Assembly: GCF_011046535.1 (NCBI RefSeq) | Contig: NZ_CP049257.1 | Coordinates: forward strand, 3,906,001-3,970,000 | Origin: Nocardioides anomalus | Lineage (GTDB): Bacteria > Actinomycetota > Actinomycetes > Propionibacteriales > Nocardioidaceae | Length of the DNA: 64,000 bases | Direction: 5' to 3' | Part shown: piece by piece, positions 60,613 to 64,000 of the stretch | Numbering within the stretch: position 1 is the stretch's first letter | Layout: each line of letters begins with the position of its first letter | Position numbers and translations under genes: made by a program | Notes under the pieces: model-generated | What the model was told of the DNA's origin: nothing | Databases searched by the model: none | Seen by the model: only the letters and a program-made list of their open reading frames with translations

Positions 60613-62103
60613 TCAGTGCCCCATCACCGCCGCGGGGTCGAGCTCGCGGGTGGCCTTGCGGCGCGGCAGGAACCAGGCCGGGACGAGGCAGACCGCGACC
60701 AGGACCGTGCCCACCACGAAGCAGGACGCGAAGGCGTCGCTCATGCCGCCCAGCTGACCCTGCGGGGTGGACGCCTCGACGTCCTTGAAGCCGTTGGTCA
60801 GCAGCACCGAGAACAGCGCCGTGCCGATCGAGGCCGCGACCTGCTGGGTGATGTTCATCAGCGTCGAGCCGCGGGCGATCTCGTGGTCGCGCAGCGTCTG
60901 CAGCGCCGAGGTCATGATCGGCATCATCGTGCCGCCCATCCCGAGGCCCATGACGAACAGCGAGCCGAGCAGGAACAGGTAGGACGTGTCCGGCGCGACC
61001 TGGGTGAAGCCGGCCATGCCCAGCACGATGAGCCCGATGCCGCCGAGCACGATCTTGCCGGGTCCGATCTTGTCGGTGAGCATGCCCGCGACCGGCATGG
61101 TCAGCATCGCGCCGACGCCCTGCGGGGCGAGCAGCAGACCGGCCTTGAGGGTGTCCTCGCCGCGGATCAGCAGGAAGTACTGCGGGAAGAGCAGGCTCGC
61201 GCCGAAGAAGGCGATGGCGAACAGGCTCATCGCCACCACGGCCACGGTCAGGCGGGGGTTGCCGAACAGGCGCAGGTCGAGGAGCGGGTGCTCGAGGCTG
61301 CGCGCGAAGAACCGGAAGACGAACAGGCCGACCAGGGCCAGGCCGATGGCCGCGGAGACCAGCACGCGGGCCGAGGCGACCGTGCCCTCCTCGGGGATCG
61401 AGGAGACGCCGAAGAGGAACAGCGCGAGCCCGGGCGAGAGCAGCAGCATGCCGAGGAAGTCGAAGCTCTCCGACGGCGCGACGTCGTCCTTGGGCAGCAC
61501 GCGGGCGGCGTACATCAGGGCGCCGAGGCCGATGGGCAGGTTGATGAGGAAGATCCAGTGCCAGCTGGCCACGTCGATCAGCCAGCCGCCGAGGATCGGG
61601 CCGAAGATCGGGCCGAGCAGCATCGGCACGCCCAGGACCGCCATCACGCGACCGACGCGGTCGGGCCCGGCGGCACGGGTCATGATCGTCATGCCGACCG
61701 GCATCAGCATGCCGCCGCCGAGGCCCTGCAGGACGCGGAACGCGGTGAGCATCTCGATGCTGTTGGCCGCGGCGCACAGCACCGAGCCGGCCGTGAACAG
61801 CAGCACCGCCATCATGTAGAGCCGCTTGGTGCCGAACCGGTCGGCGGCCCAGCCGCTGAGCGGGATCACCGTGGCCAGCGCCAGCGTGTAGCCGGTCATG
61901 GTCCACGCGGTCTCGGCCGGGGTGGCGTCGAAGTCGCGCTGGAAGGTCGGCTGCGCCACCGAGACGACGGTGATGTCGAGGATCGACATGATCGCGCCGA
62001 GCACGACGACACCGGCCACCAGCAGCACGCCGCGGTCGAGGCCGCCGCCGTCGTCGCCGCTCGGCGTCGGGGTGGCCGGGGTGGGGGAGGTCTGCGTGGT
62101 CAC
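60613..62103 (-). CDS. MFS multidrug exporter, DHA2 (14-TMS) family
   Basis: The 496-residue product has the DHA2 opening SILDITVVSVAQPTFQRDF, motif A GWAADRFGTKRLY and motif C MLLGPIFGPILGGWL. Proton-driven drug or metabolite export is expected. It converges on the fused transporter with one base between stops. The GTG at 62103 lies 6 nt after TACCGT, which supports this start over the longer frame. Confidence 0.92.
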   Translation of the reverse strand: MTTQTSPTPATPTPSGDDGGGLDRGVLLVAGVVVLGAIMSILDITVVSVAQPTFQRDFDATPAETAWTMTGYTLALATVIPLSGWAADRFGTKRLYMMAVLLFTAGSVLCAAANSIEMLTAFRVLQGLGGGMLMPVGMTIMTRAAGPDRVGRVMAVLGVPMLLGPIFGPILGGWLIDVASWHWIFLINLPIGLGALMYAARVLPKDDVAPSESFDFLGMLLLSPGLALFLFGVSSIPEEGTVASARVLVSAAIGLALVGLFVFRFFARSLEHPLLDLRLFGNPRLTVAVVAMSLFAIAFFGASLLFPQYFLLIRGEDTLKAGLLLAPQGVGAMLTMPVAGMLTDKIGPGKIVLGGIGLIVLGMAGFTQVAPDTSYLFLLGSLFVMGLGMGGTMMPIMTSALQTLRDHEIARGSTLMNITQQVAASIGTALFSVLLTNGFKDVEASTPQGQLGGMSDAFASCFVVGTVLVAVCLVPAWFLPRRKATRELDPAAVMGH

Positions 62104-62109
62104 CCGGCC

Positions 62110-62115
62110 ACGGTA
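62110..62115 (-). promoter_or_regulatory. -10 hexamer TACCGT, leaderless MFS gene
   Basis: Minus-strand TACCGT ends 6 nt before the GTG at 62103. Confidence 0.5.
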
Positions 62116-62239
62116 GGGGCTGGCGCCGACACTCTTCACGTCGTTTCCGGGCCCGGAGCGTGCCCTGTGGGCAGGTTCACAAGACAGGTCTTGGCGGCCG
62201 CGCGGCGCGAGGCGCCGCGACGCGCGGCATGATGACGCC

Positions 62240-63091
62240 ATGACGACCCCGGTCGAGAAGTCGTTCACGGGAGTGGGCGGCACCAACATCGTGTACGACG
62301 TCTACGAGCCGGCCGCTGCGCCGGGCGGCGAACCGGTCGGGGTGGCGCTCGTCGCGCACGGGGTGGCCGAGCACGCGGGCCGCTACGGCCACGTGGCCGA
62401 GGTCCTCGTCGGCCTCGGGCTCAAGGTCGTCGTCCCCGACCACCGCGGCCACGGCCGCTCCGGCGGCAAGCGGCTGCTGGTGCGCGACCTGTCGGAGTAC
62501 TCCGCCGACCTGGAGACCCTGCGCTCGCTCGAGCTGCTCGAGGGGCGTCCGACGTACCTCCTGGGCCACTCGATGGGTGGCTGCATCGCGCTCGACTACG
62601 CCCTCGACCACCAGGACGTCCTCGAGGCGCTGGTCCTGTCCGCCCCGGCCGTGCTGCCCGGCGACGACATCAGCCCGCTGCTCATGCGGGTGGCCAAGGT
62701 GCTCGGCAAGGTGGTGCCCGGGCTGCCCGGCCAGAAGCTCAGCTCGGCGTCGATCTCGCGCGACCCGGCCGTGGTGGCGGCCTACGACGCGGACCCGCTC
62801 AACTACCGCGGCAAGCTGCCGGCCGGTGTCGGCGGCGCGATGCTGCGCACGATGGACACCTTCCCGGCCCGGCTGCCGTCCCTGCGGCTGCCGCTGCTCG
62901 TGCTCAGCGGCACCGGGGACACCATCGTCAACCCCGAGGGCGCGCGGCTGGTCGACCGGCTGGCCGGCTCGAGCGACAAGACGCTCAAGGAGTACGACGG
63001 GCTGTTCCACGAGGTCTTCAACGAGCCCGAGAAGGAGCTGGTCCTCGGCGACCTGCGCGACTGGGTGAAGGTGCACCTGCCTGCTCAGTAG
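62240..63091 (+). CDS. Monoacylglycerol-lipase-like alpha/beta hydrolase
   Basis: The 283-residue product has the MGL-type blocks VAHGVAEHAGRY and PDHRGHGRSGG, nucleophile GHSMGG, Asp in LSGTGDTIVNPEG and His in GLFHEVFNEPEK. It should hydrolyse monoacylglycerols or similar esters in the cytosol. CATGAT at 62228-62233 is a -10-like hexamer 6 nt before the ATG. The last 7 nt overlap the convergent rlmC. Confidence 0.9.
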   Translation: MTTPVEKSFTGVGGTNIVYDVYEPAAAPGGEPVGVALVAHGVAEHAGRYGHVAEVLVGLGLKVVVPDHRGHGRSGGKRLLVRDLSEYSADLETLRSLELLEGRPTYLLGHSMGGCIALDYALDHQDVLEALVLSAPAVLPGDDISPLLMRVAKVLGKVVPGLPGQKLSSASISRDPAVVAAYDADPLNYRGKLPAGVGGAMLRTMDTFPARLPSLRLPLLVLSGTGDTIVNPEGARLVDRLAGSSDKTLKEYDGLFHEVFNEPEKELVLGDLRDWVKVHLPAQ

Positions 63092-64000
63092 CGGGTGAGC
63101 AGCGTCAGCACCTCGTAGTGCGCGGTGTTGGGGAACATGTCGAGCAACCGCGCGCGCACCGGCCGCAGCGACGGCATCAGCGCCAGGTCGCGCGCCAGCG
63201 ACTCGGCGTTGCACGACGAGTAGACGACGTGGCGCACCGCACTGGTCTCGAGCCAGGACGACAGCTCGGGGCCGAGACCGCGCCGCGGCGGGTTCACCAC
63301 GACCAGGTCGGGCGGCTCGTGCTCGCGGGCGTACGCCGTGGCGTCGCCGGCCACGAACCGGGCCGCGCCGTGTGCGGCGGCCGTCGCGCTGCGCACCGCC
63401 TCGTCGCTCACCTCGACGCCGAGCACGTCCCGGCCCGGTGCGGTGGTGGTGAGCGCGAAGCCGCCCACGCCGCAGTAGAGGTCCCACAGCGACGCCGGCG
63501 CCACCTCGTGGACCCACCCCCGCGCCTCGGTGTAGAGCGCCTCGGCCACGGCGGTGTTGGTCTGGAAGAAGCTGCGCGGCCGCAGCCCGAGCTCGACCCC
63601 GGCCAGCCGCATCGGCAGCGTGGCCGCCTCGGTGAGCACGATCTCGCGGTCGCCCTCGAGCACCGCCTTGTGCTCGGGCTGGAGGTTGACGCTCACGACG
63701 CGGGCGGCGGGCAGGGCCTCGCGCAGGTCCGGCAGGTGCTTGCGCAGTCGCGCGAGCGGCTCCTGCGAGCGCAGCACGAAGCGCACCAGCAGCTCGCCGT
63801 CCGGCGACTCGGTGACCAGCAGGTGCTTGAGCTCGCCGCGCCGCGTCGCGACGTCGTACGGCGCCACGCGGGCCCGCGCCACGAAGTCGGCCAGCACGGG
63901 CAGCGCGTCGTGCAGCCCGGGCTGGTGCAGCGGGCAGTCGCGCAGGTCGATCCCGTGGCCGGACGGGTCGAGGATGCCGAGGGTCGGGGCGTCGACGCTC
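63085..64000 (-). CDS. rlmC: 23S rRNA (uracil(747)-C5)-methyltransferase RlmC, 5' truncated by the window
   Basis: The frame is open to the end of the window, so the N-terminal Fe-S Cys cluster lies outside; one Cys (LRDCPLHQPG) is still visible. The visible 304 residues align with E. coli RlmC: YDVATRRGELKHLLVTES, PRSFFQTNTAVAEALY, SAM-binding LWDLYCGVGGFAL, VVNPPRRGLGPEL, catalytic Cys in VYSSCNAESLARDL and the ending FPNTAHYEVLTLL. It methylates U747 in 23S rRNA, where the loop meets the exit tunnel. Confidence 0.93.
   Translation of the reverse strand, partial: SVDAPTLGILDPSGHGIDLRDCPLHQPGLHDALPVLADFVARARVAPYDVATRRGELKHLLVTESPDGELLVRFVLRSQEPLARLRKHLPDLREALPAARVVSVNLQPEHKAVLEGDREIVLTEAATLPMRLAGVELGLRPRSFFQTNTAVAEALYTEARGWVHEVAPASLWDLYCGVGGFALTTTAPGRDVLGVEVSDEAVRSATAAAHGAARFVAGDATAYAREHEPPDLVVVNPPRRGLGPELSSWLETSAVRHVVYSSCNAESLARDLALMPSLRPVRARLLDMFPNTAHYEVLTLLTRY

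Noticed and set aside
1..64000. CRISPR arrays, insertion sequences, prophage or integrase genes
   Set aside because: No regularly spaced repeats outside the coiled-coil gene and no transposase, integrase or phage proteins were found on reading both strands.

Overview
The window is a strongly GC-rich chromosomal segment from an actinobacterium, most likely Nocardioides or a close relative (inferred, no 16S rRNA here). The evidence is a mycothiol synthase, an actinobacterial GlnR, the sseA/sseC sulfur pair, frequent GTG starts, and many start codons lying 5-7 nt behind a TANNNT -10 hexamer, which implies leaderless mRNAs. The order sulfurtransferase, sseC, thioredoxin, glnR, mshD with a nitrobindin nearby resembles M. 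tuberculosis Rv0813c-Rv0819. I see no insertion sequence, prophage, integrase or CRISPR array. The window cuts cysN at its left end and rlmC at its right end.

Layout. 1-2.8 kb: sulfur metabolism (cysN tail; DUF4395-sseA-sseC behind a Cys-containing leader peptide). 2.8-14.8 kb: core genes, namely gmd, a Nudix-like membrane protein, a thioredoxin, a PAS histidine kinase, moaD, glnR, mshD, ygfZ, a Fur regulator, nitrobindin, dtd, a beta-keto acid cleavage enzyme and a DsrE-like protein. 14.9-19.2 kb: one 1,444-residue Ala/Glu/Arg coiled-coil protein with a heptad register that holds for hundreds of residues. 19.2-24.3 kb: two tandem SGNH hydrolases, an esterase and two paralogous membrane proteins sharing a Cys-rich tail. 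24.3-35.5 kb: a phosphate island (ppk, DUF47-pit, a secreted lamin-tail/propeller protein, pstSCAB with a PHO box, mutT1-like). 36.8-40.4 kb: a copper operon csoR-copZ-copper protein-copA with a CsoR operator. 40.4-43.4 kb: a 47-residue protein, cspA, a possible structured RNA, a secreted beta-helix protein broken at a C7 tract, three hairpins and tRNA-Lys.

43.4-53.1 kb is a catabolic island: a TfdB-like phenol monooxygenase, maleylacetate reductase and hydroxyquinol-type dioxygenase (all joined by ATGA overlaps), an AraC regulator, and a complete five-gene Liv-type ABC importer. A near-identical 20-nt motif lies about 105 nt upstream of both operons and is the best candidate AraC site. 53.1-55.7 kb holds a small unknown protein and a bacteriophytochrome fused to a PP2C phosphatase. 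55.8-60.6 kb holds a second Liv-type importer in which both permeases and one ATPase are fused into a 908-residue polypeptide, preceded by a KstR-like box. The window ends with an MFS exporter, a monoacylglycerol-lipase-like hydrolase and rlmC.

Most intergenic gaps are under 150 nt. The main exception is 40,998-41,634, which carries the cspA leader on one strand and the candidate structured RNA on the other.
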